From NCBI GenBank assembly GCA_030407315.1, contig JALQPE010000107.1, positions 108,050 to 172,049 of the forward strand: a DNA stretch of 64,000 bases. Reading direction: 5' to 3'. Shown here in pieces: positions 11,052-22,100 of the stretch. The notes under the pieces were generated by a model that saw nothing but the letters and a program-made list of their open reading frames with translations, had not been told where the DNA came from and searched no databases. Each line of letters begins with the position of its first letter. Positions within the stretch are counted from its first letter, which is position 1. Position numbers and translations under genes: made by a program. The DNA is from Asparagopsis taxiformis (taxonomy: Eukaryota; Rhodophyta; Florideophyceae; Bonnemaisoniales; Bonnemaisoniaceae).

Positions 11052-12508
11052 ATGAAAAGGACGACCATGGAGAGTGTTGAGAATTCCACGACTCACGTTG
11101 TAGGCAGGAGTGTCAAGGAACGACTGTCGTCTGGAGTGCGATTGCGGCGCTAGCTAAAGCGGCGGAAGATATGAACTGGACAGGACGCACATCGAAATTC
11201 AGGCTACTATTTAGCATGTGCCGGTTGGCAAAGGGTCTGGTGTGCTGTCCACCGAAGCATGAAGGCTTCACGTTGGTTGTAGTGGACAAACTAGCCAATG
11301 TATGTTGCCCCGCTATCGTCTATTTACTGCTAAGGTTTACGGACAAATTACATCTGCTCGAGTGCGTATGCATGCCACAACTGACGTTGGAACCAATTTG
11401 GCGAATGCAGATATAGTGACCATCGCGTTCAACAGCATACATCCCTGGATTTCACGTGCACGCTACGCGCAAATTTGTGATACTGCGCTACTGTCGTGGT
11501 GGAATGATCAGTGTGTTCAGAAAGCCATCGAGCAATCAACACAGCTGGTTCTAGGTTTCTAGACGAGTGATTCGCTCGCGCCCATTGATGGTGAGATCTC
11601 GTGCGCCATTCGATCCGAGGCCGACGGGATGGACAGTGGAACAAGATTCGCCGTTGTGAGGGAATGAGCGGTTCTGGTCTTGTACTGACACGGTAGAGGA
11701 CAGTCGGACTGATTGTGTCACGCGATCACTCGTTTAAATTTCATTCATCATCGAGCCCCCATCATCTTCACCATCAACTTTGTTCCGGTTCAAATGGAGC
11801 ACGAAACGCGCCCTGCATCGCCACCCGACGCGCATCCAATTCGCACTCGTTTTCCATAACCTGGGCGGTCGTTTCGAGTCTTGTATCGCGATGCGTGCGC
11901 CAATTCATCAACGTTCGGCAAAGTGGACTCTGAGTGTGCGGCGGTTGTGGCAGCCACCGATGGCGCGAGATGCGATGGAAAATGTGATCAAAAATATATT
12001 TTATTATTTACAAATTTATGTTCTTGTCTCACGTGTGCACTAGCAATCGTTCTGCGCGCAGTTTGGTTCGCGTGGAGCGATCGCCCAATATAATCAACGC
12101 GTACGACTCAAGGGGTGGTATAGATTCCCGTTGGACTGAGCCATGTCGCCTCGAAGCTGCAATTGCTCGTCCTTGAAAACATGTGGTTCTCTCGGGGTTG
12201 TCGAGGCTAGTCGTGTTTGAAATCTACAAGATTCGGAATATGCCGTACAAGTATTTCCATTTTTTCGACCATTGCTCTCAAGTCATCATGCGATCGATAG
12301 AGTTGGGCGTTTGGTAACAGGATTGCAAGTTGTTTTGTCATTGTTGATGCGCTTTTCAGTGTTGGAAAACAATGGATGCGCAGCGCGACGCTATGCAGGA
12401 CGGATTTGGCAGTTGATTCGTTGATTCTGGAGACAAGCCAGAAATCTTCCGAAGCACCAGGTGTACGATTTGGATGCCATCCAGATGTTTCTTTTGAATG
12501 TGTTCGGT
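11052..12508. repeat. Right non-coding arm of the giant inverted repeat
   Basis: This is the mirror image of 1-1458 with only scattered substitutions, more similar than the receptor NB-ARC and WD40 coding sequences that the arms enclose. Non-coding flanks more alike than the coding cores point to recent gene conversion or recent duplication of the outer parts. The stretch 11740-12508 belongs also to the dispersed module below. Confidence 0.85.
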
Positions 12509-13540
12509 GTACGTATTGCAGATGATGGCGAAATATTGATATGAGCAATTTCCAATGGGAAGGAGTTTGGTATAATTGATCGATGAATGGGTTCAACAAG
12601 CTTGGCGTGCGCGATTCATAATGGAGCTGGCGGAAAAGGAACAGCGGCGTATGCAATGTTCACCCATTGAGATGGCCACCAATGCTGAGAGTAGAGACCT
12701 CGTGATGGTCGGTGTGATCACGCATCACTGGCGATGTGTGTGATGGTGCGATGAATTCCAGCGGGGGCCAGCTGCGCTATTGTGTTGTTCGCAATAAGCA
12801 GAGAATGCTAATAGGTGATGGCAGGGCTTATGCTCCGAGATGAATCTGGTCGACGTATTGGTTTCACGGTATATTGTCGATGCAGAAGGCATATCGCAAC
12901 CGCTGTCTGACAGATGAACTGAAATGAATGCAATGTTTCCTCGCCTGCCGACATTGCAATTTTCTACTTGCACTATAACCGTCGACTCAATTCAAATCAA
13001 GTCCCAGCATGGCTGATGGGATGAGACTAGACGGCGGATCCGTCATCGGCATATAGAGTCTGAGGCGGGTGTTAGTTTGGTGTAGGCAAGGCGGCGCAAC
13101 TCGATAAATCTGCATTAAAGTACCATTTTTATTGCACATCCATCACTACGCTATGTGCGAGTTGCTCAGATGTGTGCTCTCCATGTAATTCCATCCGACC
13201 TACCATTTCATTATCGAGCCTAGATGGATCCCGGCAGGTTGCCATTCCCATTATTCACTGACAGATGCCATGTTCCAACTGAATTACCCATCCTCAAACA
13301 CCCCCAAGTAGCTCAGCAGTTCCCACCAATTGACCTCACACTAACTTGCATTCCTCCTCCCATCTCCCGTCACAAACCCAACCGTGAACAATTTCGCTCC
13401 GTCCAGCACCACTATATATCGTACCCTTCACACGTGCTGCCACCCATTCCTCCCTTCACACCAACTCGCCGTCGCAGTCCCATCGCTGTTTTCGTGAAAA
13501 CAATACACGAACAGTATCCATTCAAACCACCCTGCTTCCA
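11740..13540 (+). repeat. Dispersed intergenic module, copy ii
   Basis: About 1.8 kb of non-coding DNA that matches 15020-16700 in the same orientation, and 30330-31517 and 1-770 in reverse orientation. Recognisable shared blocks are an A/T-rich stretch near 11990, a block near 12140-12300, one near 12480-12560, one near 12840-12910, and one near 13060-13170 ending just before a gene promoter. Reading frames on the reverse strand (for example 12656-12207) share words with those in copy iii, but the shared words fall in different frames, so I do not call a gene. Confidence 0.65.
13412..13419 (+). promoter_or_regulatory. TATA box of the small basic protein gene
   Basis: CTATATAT lies 128 bp before the ATG at 13547, a spacing similar to that at the Cys-rich gene downstream (TATA at 16800). 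Confidence 0.55.
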
Positions 13541-13546
13541 TCTGCA

Positions 13547-13927
13547 ATGCCTTCTTCGCGAAAAATCCTCCGAGCAATCGCACACCTAGAATCCGACATT
13601 TCAAAGGTTTCTAGTGTGGTCTCTCGCATGAAGCGCCGCCTTCGCCGCATGAGACGCCGGGTTTCCCGGCTGCAGCGAACCCTTCGCACCGAAACTGAGG
13701 ATGAGGGCAGGAAACAAAACTCCACCCATCAGACTCAGCTGGTCACGGCTTCATCGACGCAGGAGATGAAGCCGTCCACCCAACTTGCCCACGAGTCTGC
13801 ACAAGACTGTGGAGCACCAGGAGTTGGCGTTGACCAGTCGGAAACAGTGTCTGTTGACATTAATGCGCGATCGGACCGGGAAGATGGATCTCGGGACACT
13901 CTTGTAGAATACAATTTCTGGGCCTGA
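13547..13927 (+). CDS. Small basic coiled-coil protein, family of unknown function
   Basis: A 126-residue reading frame with a clear ATG and a TATA box upstream. Residues about 5-48 form a strongly helical, Arg/Lys-rich heptad-like segment; the C-terminal 75 residues are hydrophilic and probably disordered. There is no signal peptide or membrane segment. The first half resembles the 99-residue protein at 40220-40519 in length, charge pattern and position of the basic helix, and the C-terminal half plus downstream bases match the decayed copy at 29826-30013. I do not recognise the family. Repeated occurrence next to the same intergenic module supports a real gene family. DNA binding through the basic helix is possible but not shown. 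Confidence 0.6.
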   Translation: MPSSRKILRAIAHLESDISKVSSVVSRMKRRLRRMRRRVSRLQRTLRTETEDEGRKQNSTHQTQLVTASSTQEMKPSTQLAHESAQDCGAPGVGVDQSETVSVDINARSDREDGSRDTLVEYNFWA

Positions 13928-14129
13928 TCACAGCCCAAAACGCCGTTTCATTGGCTGAAAAATATCTCGAAAATGTAAAATATTATTCTATTTCAACTTG
14001 CCAGTCCATTGATCCGTCGCATCACATTTCTTCTCGCAGTTGATTCCCTCTTCCCTCAGACGCCAACCTTCCGTTCATCACCGCCACTCACACCAACTGC
14101 GTCCTTCGGCCACCGCACAATTCTCAACA

Positions 14130-14956
14130 CAGCCCTCCTCTTATCCAAATCCACCTGCATGTATTGTGACCCCAACCTCCTGTCAATGCTCCTTCACAGA
14201 CCCGTCCGGCGTCTGCATGAAGCGCCCCATCGATGAAAATTGCCTCCGCTCTGCAACAATGGTTACCTACCGCTGCGACTGCTTCGGATCTGAGCTTTGC
14301 AAAACCACCACGTGCTCCAATTACGCTACCTCCACCGGTTCCATCTCCAGTGCATCCGTTCCATTCACCTGCTATCTCAAGCCCAACACCGCTACATGCA
14401 CCACGCGCATGTATGTACCAGGCATGGATGGCGTCATGGGTTTGTACTTGAAACACCCCGATTTCATGGGCGATGAGAATACCAAACTAGAAGGGGATGG
14501 TGTCTGGGGGACGAAGTGTGTTTTACTGGGAGACAGGGAAATGCGAAGGTACCTTCTGTTCGAGATCAGACGATGAGGCTGTTTTCTGACTGGCGGAAGT
14601 GTTGGTCGTTCTGGTTGTGTCTGCTTCCAATCCCAGATAGTAACACGTACCGGATGGGCATTATACTCTGGAGGAATGTTCAGGAATGGAGCGATGTTGT
14701 GTATTTGACCGGCAGCGTTATGGAAGTAAATAGATGCAGCATTTTGTACGTTGGTTGGAGCCGCGAGTAGGGCGTGTGCAAGCTGTTTTCCAATGGAAAG
14801 GTTGTTGCGACCGGGCAGAAGTCAGAGCAGGCTGGCGACGAGAAGGATGTTCAGGTTGGTAATGGAGAGTTGTATGACGTCGAGCTAGAGGGCAACTTGA
14901 AGAACACGATGTTCATCGGTACACTCGAGTCGTTGTTTACTTTGAATATTGCCTAA
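14130..14956 (+). pseudogene. Chimeric pseudogene: Cys-rich secreted domain joined to a LamG-like domain
   Basis: Up to about 14403 the sequence encodes a Cys-rich segment that aligns cysteine by cysteine with residues about 40-121 of the secreted protein at 16933-17973. From about 14410 it switches, in the same frame, to the second LamG-like domain of the protein at 31518-32792 (from its YVPGM motif on). It is broken by a frameshift near 14515-14525, an internal deletion of about 48 bp after the KVP motif, and a TAG at 14768-14770 where the intact gene has a CAG codon. The signal peptide region of the Cys-rich parent is not recognisable upstream. The order shows recombination between two unrelated neighbouring gene families, followed by decay. 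Confidence 0.8.
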
Positions 14957-15019
14957 GGAGTTGCGGTAGTAGCATGCTGGCTGATGCGTAGAACGGCTTG
15001 CGTGACGCTGAGTATTACG

Positions 15020-16700
15020 ACTCATGATGTCATGCGACGACTTTAACATCAATTTCGCACCGATTCAATTGTCGCACGAAATGCTTGTTGCATGCCAACC
15101 CAACGCGCTACTGATTGGCACCCGTTTCTTGTAATCCGGGTGTTGTTTTCTAGTCTTGTGGCAAGATGCGTGAAGCAATAAATCAGTGTCCCGCGAAGCG
15201 GTCGTTGTTTGTGGAGGCGTTGTGGCTCTGCGCTTCTGGCAACGCAGCTACTCAAGTATTCGTTGCGTTGCGTTGCGATGGGAATAGTGAGCAAAATTAT
15301 TTTTTGATTTACAAATTTATGTTCATGTGTCGCGGGTACATCATCGAACTATCTCGGCGTGGCTGGCAGAATGATGCAATTCGCCAATGCAATCGGCGTG
15401 GAGATGAAGCACCACTTGTTTCGACCTCTGTCCTATTCGTTCCATGCCTCCTCTCAGCCTCATGTGTTCGTCCTTGAGCGTCTGGTGCTCTCGGGGTTGG
15501 CGAGTTCAGCCCTGCGTTGAGTCTCTACACGATTCAGAATCTGCTGTACATGTGTTTCCGATCTTGCAACCATTCTCTTCATGTGATGAGATCGATTGAG
15601 TGGGACACGATCTGGCTCATCGTTTGGTAACAGGATTTCATATTGTTGTGTTTCACCGATGATGCGAGTTTTGGTTTTGAGAGATTTTCGGTACGCTTCG
15701 TGACGTTTTGCACGACGGATTCGGCAGTTGGTTGGTTCTGGAAACAAGCAAGAAGGCTTGGAAAGCACCAGTTGTATGGCTTCGATGTCATCAGGATGTT
15801 CCCTCGAAGTGTGCATGATTTGTGTATTGCAGACACTGGCGAAATATTGATATGGGCAGTTTATAATGAGGAGATGGGCGCAGTTGACCGACAAATAGAT
15901 GTAATAGGCGTGGCGTGTGCGATTCATAATGGGGTTAAATGGAAGACAAAGAACAGTGGCGTCTGCCGTGTCCACCCATTGAGGTGGCCACCAATACTGG
16001 GAGTGGAGACATAGTGATGGGTGGTGGAAGCGCGGTATTAGGGAGAGGGGAATGTTAGTTTCCTTGTGCTGATGCTACGGGGTAAATGTAGTCGACGTAT
16101 TGGCTTAACGGTGTATTATCGACGCAGATTGAATACCGCAACCGCTGTCCGGCTGATGAACTGAAATCCAGGCACTACTTTCTCGCCTACCGACATTGCA
16201 ATATTTAATTGCACTACCATCGTTGAGTCGATTCAAGTCAAGTCACAGCACGGCTGACGGGATAAAACTAGACCAATGGACAGTTCCTGTCATCGACATA
16301 AAGTCTGAGGCGGGTGTTAGTTTGGTGTAGGCAAGGCAGCAAAACTCGATCATTTTGCATTCCAGAGACCTTTTCCCTCCACCTCCACCATTTGTTAGTT
16401 ATACGGATTTGTGCTTGCAATCTATCTCCATGCTGCGTTCAATTTCGACATTGAGCCGGTCAAGTCTAGCCAGGCCTCGGCAGGTCGCTACCATCCTTCA
16501 CTGACGGTCACCCTACTCCAACTAAATTACCATCTTCAGACACCCCCGAATAGCTCGACAGCTACCACCAACTACGCAGCACCACTTCCCCACCCCACCT
16601 TGTCGACTGTGCCATTGTCCAATTTCGCACAGTCCCAATTCTACTTCATCAGAGCACACCCAACCATCAAATTCTCCGCCCCACTCATTCACAGACACTG
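15020..16700 (+). repeat. Dispersed intergenic module, copy iii
   Basis: This is a diverged copy of 11740-13540 in the same orientation, directly after the LamG-like pseudogene. The block around 16100-16350 is the best conserved; it includes a stretch near 16300-16335 almost identical to 13055-13090. The copy ends just upstream of the Cys-rich gene promoter. A 171-residue reverse-strand frame at 15975-15460 exists but is not preserved in the other copies. Confidence 0.65.
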
Positions 16701-16799
16701 ACTGCCCCGATCTGTCCGCTCACCTACCGACTCTCCACTCCACACACTCTCCGTTCTCTCCCGCCCGTCACTGCTCCCCATCATCTCCCTCTTCCATCC

Positions 16800-16807
16800 T
16801 ATATAAT
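16800..16807 (+). promoter_or_regulatory. TATA box of the Cys-rich secreted protein gene
   Basis: TATATAAT lies 126 bp before the ATG at 16933, after a pyrimidine-rich stretch. It is a strong match to a TATA box at a plausible distance. Confidence 0.6.
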
Positions 16808-16932
16808 CCGACCTACAAACACACCGTCGCATCCCTCCTCCACTCAACCCAAACACACACACCTACTGCCACCCAAACAAACCAAATCTATCGCTTCATC
16901 AAACAAACTACAACTCTCCCCCAGTCTCCAAA

Positions 16933-17973
16933 ATGAATCCAATCCTCACATCCATACTCCTCCTAATCATGGCATTCTCACTTGCCACCCACCCTACTGC
17001 TGCCTCAAACATCTCGACACAGCCCTCCTCTTCCTCAGATCCATCTCCATGTATCATCACTCCGACCTCCTGCCAATGCTCCTCCACAGACTCATCCGGT
17101 GTCTGCATGAAACACCTCAGCGATGAATCTTGCCTCCTCGGTACCTGTAACGAGGGCTACCGCTGCGACTGCTTCGGATTCGAGCTCTGCGAAATCACCA
17201 CCTGCTCAAAATACGCTTCCTCCGCCGGTTCCATTCCCAGCGATTCCATCCCATTCCCCTGCTACCTCAAGCCAAACGCCGCCACATGCACCACCGTCTC
17301 CTCCATTCTCGACACCACCACCGCCGCACAGTACGCAGAGGCAGACGCATCCGCCAGCGATGAAGATGCAGCAGATGCAGCAGACGACTCGACAGACCAC
17401 GTTCGCCTCGCTCTCGCAGAGAAACAACTCGTCCGTGAAACCCTCAAAGACCTCGAGCCGTTCTCTGACGACATCGCAGACGATGACTTGGATGAAATCG
17501 AGCAGCACGCCGACACTGTCAACCTCGAGGCCGAGCGCGCCGCATCACTCCAACTCCAGGCTCTCAAATTCTACAACACAGCGTCCATGAAGAAACGACA
17601 GGCTCGCCGCGCAAGACGCCGTGCCCGACGCATGCAGAATGAGGCTGACAACGAGAACGCAGAATTGAACAAGGAACGCAACAGACACAACACACAAAGC
17701 GGAAACAAATCTGGAAACAAGAGCACCACCTCCTGCCCACTCTGCGAAAAACTGAAGAAACGAATTGAAATGCTCGAGAGCGGCCGCAAAACGTTTGCCA
17801 CCAAAACTGGAGACCTCGCCCGCCAAGCTCGCTCAGCCCGGCGATCCGGCCAAAAGCGCAGTCGAGAGGCGAAACAAGCCGCAGCTAGAGCACGCGCGTC
17901 AGCGTCTGCATGTGTCAAGAAGGCGCGCGCTGTGATCAATGCGTTGAGAAGGGCGGCATCCGGATCGCGCTAG
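16933..17973 (+). CDS. Secreted Cys-rich protein with acidic and basic helical C-terminal regions
   Basis: The product has 346 residues. Residues 1-24 are a typical signal peptide. Residues 40-119 hold twelve cysteines (40, 47, 49, 58, 67, 72, 78, 80, 86, 91, 110, 119), suggesting a compact disulfide-bonded domain. Residues about 130-200 are strongly acidic, and residues about 217-346 are strongly basic and helical, with a CPLC pair at 268-271. There is no membrane segment or GPI signal. The Cys-rich domain recurs in the chimeric pseudogene at 14130. I do not recognise the family. An extracellular, polyanion-binding role for the basic tail in a sulfated-polysaccharide wall would fit, but this is a guess. 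Confidence 0.75.
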   Translation: MNPILTSILLLIMAFSLATHPTAASNISTQPSSSSDPSPCIITPTSCQCSSTDSSGVCMKHLSDESCLLGTCNEGYRCDCFGFELCEITTCSKYASSAGSIPSDSIPFPCYLKPNAATCTTVSSILDTTTAAQYAEADASASDEDAADAADDSTDHVRLALAEKQLVRETLKDLEPFSDDIADDDLDEIEQHADTVNLEAERAASLQLQALKFYNTASMKKRQARRARRRARRMQNEADNENAELNKERNRHNTQSGNKSGNKSTTSCPLCEKLKKRIEMLESGRKTFATKTGDLARQARSARRSGQKRSREAKQAAARARASASACVKKARAVINALRRAASGSR

Positions 17974-18993
17974 GCTCAAACAGTCCTACCATCTGCATTG
18001 GATGTGACACATTACAATCACTGAGAGTGAGTCGCTTGTTCACTCGCCCAAATAGATGAACAAACCAATAAACGAACATTGATACGAAACTCTCAGATTC
18101 AGATCTCGTCTTCTTCCAATCGCTTCCCAGAGCATGCACCATAGACCGTATGTGAAATCCATGAGGCAATGTGGTCCAGTCGCCCATGGATGGATTCCAC
18201 TTGGTGGTCTGCAATAAGTAGCTGATTTCCGAAATCACCATATTATCAGATCTATGAGTCTCTTCTTCTCTCGATTCCTCCCCGGTACCACTGCCTACAG
18301 CCGTCTAGCCCAGTCTGGTGCTTTTGCCGCCAAAATCTTTGCGCTTTCTGCCCGTGGACCATTGTCCGGAGAAGACGCATGCACATGCTTCGTGCATGAC
18401 CACAATGTGGGTGGGGCTTTGGAATGGGAGGCCAACCGCTGTCGGATGCGAAACGCATCGCACTGGATGCGTCCAGATGGGATGATGCAAATTGGCGAGT
18501 GGCAATATTGGCGGAATGTCCGAGTAGTGTACCAGACCATGTTTGCACAGTTCAGAAATAGTCGGCGACGGAGAATTTGGAGTCATGCAACATGTGGGTT
18601 TGATCCATTTCGGAAACGGAAGCAGAGTGAGACTGTCGTGGCTCCTCTGCTCGTCTCTCTCTCCCATCATCTTCCCGTGGGTCTCATGAGACGAGCGGCA
18701 CGAGCAGATATCGAATGACGGACAGTCTGTCCGTATCGGATCAGTGGTACAGAGCAATGGCGGGAACGGCGAATGATACGGGTGGGGAAAGAATCGGCAT
18801 TTTCTCATGATTTTTCAAAAGACTCTATCATATCGTTGGTGTGAACAGCGATTACCGAACCGATTCGGTTTGGCATCGACTCGAGGCTTGTGAAGAGAAC
18901 AGAATTCCTGGGCTGGTTATTGACGGAGTGGAACGACGGCGAACGTTTAAGGACTGAATAGATGCTGTAAGTATAGAGTTATTTGTCACGTAG
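17974..18993. other. Gene-free stretch
   Basis: I see no supported gene. Overlapping frames on both strands near 18254-18808 have no recognisable motif and mask each other. No repeat shared with the rest of the window was noticed. Confidence 0.5.
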
Positions 18994-19115
18994 CTGAAAT
19001 ATTCGATTCCATGGCACCCATTACGCAATCCGCTCCACCATACCTTGCAGAGCTATGCATTGTAAACACTGCTTAGAATTCTGTGTACACCCGTTCACTT
19101 GAACATTCATTTACT
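18994..19115. repeat. 3' flank shared by receptor paralogues 3 and 4
   Basis: About 120 bp directly downstream of paralogue 3 is a close inverted match of 28740-28862, downstream of paralogue 4. Beyond it the similarity stops. This makes pair B an inverted repeat too, with much shorter outer flanks than pair A. Confidence 0.8.
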
Positions 19116-22100
19116 TTACCGCTGTGTGCTAGGCCCTGCAGCTGTCCCGTCGTCCAGTCGCTTTTGTGCACCTAAAACTGCTGCTACAATTAGCTCGATG
19201 ATTTCCATCCGTTTCTCCCTCTCCTCTTCTCCCTCCCCGTTTGTGGCACCATTCTTGTTCTCAATGCCAGTGATATGACCCAACGCCTGTAGCGCCTCGA
19301 GAATATGTTTCAGAGACCCTCCCTCCTTCACTTGACGCTCCCAGTACCCTGCATTCTCAAACGCGTTTGCTCCAGTTTCGTCTACAAGCGCCAGCAGCGT
19401 TTTGATATCTCGAATATCCGCCAGTCCCAGTCGATAGAATACGGGGATGATGATCACACCACGTTCCCCATACTCTGCAAACCGCCTCAGGAAGCACAAC
19501 AACTCTCGCATAGTCCATTTTCGAGCAGGAAATTCAGGTGATAGTATTACAACAGCAATCGAAGCAGACTCCATCTCCTCATCCATCTTCTTCGGTGCGT
19601 CCTGTCCAGGTTGCAATTCCTCTCTGTCGAAGAACACTTCGAATCCCAGCTCAATCAGCTTGTCATAAACCACTTGCCCAATGGTGTCCTTGTCCGGGCC
19701 GGCATGACTAATGAACACCTTTCCCTTCTTCTTCTCTTGTTTGCTGCTGTTGCTGTCGGAAGATTGTCGTTGTGTGCTAGTACTTGTGGTTTTCGAGAGA
19801 GTGGGTAGTTGCGGTTCATCCCATTCTTCAAGCTTGGTGTCCTCTGTCACCAGTTGTACATGCTGTAACCCTCCATCATCCTTCGACGCCCAGAAGCGAT
19901 GTGTCTTTGGGGAGTAACTCACATCCCAAGGTTTGTGATCTAGTGTACCGAATGTGATGGTGCTGTTATTATGCTCCATCTGAATGGCACCTGAAGGCAA
20001 GAAAGGATTCTCTTCCAGATTGCAGAACAGGCGCAAACGACTGTTTCTAATGGCATTTGCCGATTCCTGGTGATCCTCTACCACAGTTTGGTCTCGTATG
20101 GTGGATGGTTTGACATTCCATGATATCGATTTCTTCACTCTTTCTCCAGATGTAGGTAGGGCCGAAGCTTCGGCACTGAGAACAGTCCCTTCTGCATTGA
20201 AGTGTAAACGCTTCACCCCTGGTCCCGTGGACAAATCTTCGCGATCTCTGACCGTTCCCGCCCAGTCCACCAAATCCGAAAATGTGTGCACCGTCTCACC
20301 ACTTGAAATATCAACAATGAATACAGTCAACTCGGGGTAGCCACAATACGCAACCAGCCCTCCACCACTACACACTGCAACTCGCTGAACGTGGTGATCG
20401 GGTTTGAATTTGTTGATCGCATCCCCTTTCCCTTCAGCGACATCTTCAACTCTTCTCACCTCAATCTCTCTTGATCTCCTGTGGAACACAGCCATGAATA
20501 CGTCATCACACGATATTCCAAACGCGCTGATATCCCTGACGAACGAATCTTCGGGACCACGCGAGTTGGCATCTCCCACACGCGTCGTGTCCAACACGAA
20601 CACGTTTCCAAGGAGAAAGTCACCCACAAATAACTGCGATTCATCTTTGTTCAGAGCAATCGACCACGGCATTTTCATTCGTGAATCATCGAATCGGTGT
20701 ATCATAGAAACGCCAGTCGGGTCACTTTTCAAGTCCCACACAATAATCTGCGACTGGCTTGCAGAGTACAACAAATGTGCATCTCTGCTGAACACAACTG
20801 AAAGAACTATAAGTTTGTGCCCAATCAGCGGTTCACAAACTTGTCGCCGATCTTGTACACTCCACAATCGTACACTCCACAATCGTACACTCCAGTCTAC
20901 GGATGCTGACGCGATGATACTTTCATCGGCACTCAACGCAACACAGTTGACTATGTCTCCGTGTCCTGTGAACATTTCTCCATTCGGTGTCCACGTGTCC
21001 ACGTCCCAAACTCGAAGTGTATGATCCCGTGACCCGGACACCAACACGTTCTCGCTGCCCCCAACAGCCAGCGACTTTACGAGATTACTGTGCGCGCCAA
21101 CACACTTCAAAACGCGTCCACTTTTCGCGTCTACGAATCGCACGTTGCCAGTTGACGACCCAACAGCGAGTACTCCACGTGTCGGCAGTAGGACGGCACT
21201 AAACAGTTTTTCATTCTTCTTCAGCTTGACCTTGAACGATCGATGCAGTGATTCCTTCCACACATGCACAGTCCCATCAGCTGAACATGAATAGATCTCG
21301 CCGCTTCTCCTGTCAATACATATCCCTTGTACTATACAGTGTTGTCCATCAAGTATACATCGCTCCTCCCCATCATTGCATCCGATGACGCGAACTTCTC
21401 CTGTACGGCCACCAATCACCAATTCATCCTCTTCAACACCCAAATCCATGCAGGTGATCCTCACTTGCGTTGGGAGCAAATGTTTCAGCTCACTGTGGAC
21501 ACTGTTCAACACCCCAGCACCAGCACGAACCCACGGCCGACCACTGTACTGCTCGATGCCCCACATCACTCGTCGGATGACATTCGAGTCGCTTCGCAGA
21601 GAAGCAAGCCGCCCATAAAGTTGGAACGAACACTCTCGACGATTCTTCATGCAGAACGGGACTACGCACTTGTGCATCGTCTCTATCAGAATCTCGATGT
21701 CTTTCACAACTGTGCCGCGAGTGTCGCCACTCTCATTTCTCTCAATGTAGTCGCGCAGCATTGCTAGGTCGGACATCATCTTGCGGAACGGCACCCGTTT
21801 CTCATCCTTGTTTACACATTGTATCCAAGAGTAGTCGGTGAGAAGGCGCAATGCATCTGTGACCCGTCCGGCGCCGAGCATGTGGTACACGATATTCTCA
21901 CTCATGTACGCCTCCTCTGACAATATCTGCCATCTAGGAGTGGATGTGGGGGGTTCAGATGTCGAGTAGAACTGGTCCACAAGGCTGGCGTGGTACATTC
22001 GCACCTCATCTCCTTGAGTCAAATGCACTGCATAGTCATGAACCAAATCATGGAGGGTCAATGCGGCGGTCGTGCTTTCACCAACAGTGGCTGCAGATGC

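Noticed and set aside
15460..15975. 171-codon minus-strand frame inside the intergenic module
   Set aside because: The other module copies share DNA blocks, but the frame is shifted or interrupted in them, so coding conservation is not supported.
18254..18808. Overlapping frames of 154 and 167 codons on opposite strands
   Set aside because: No motif, no signal peptide, no paralogue in the window; they mask each other and look like chance.
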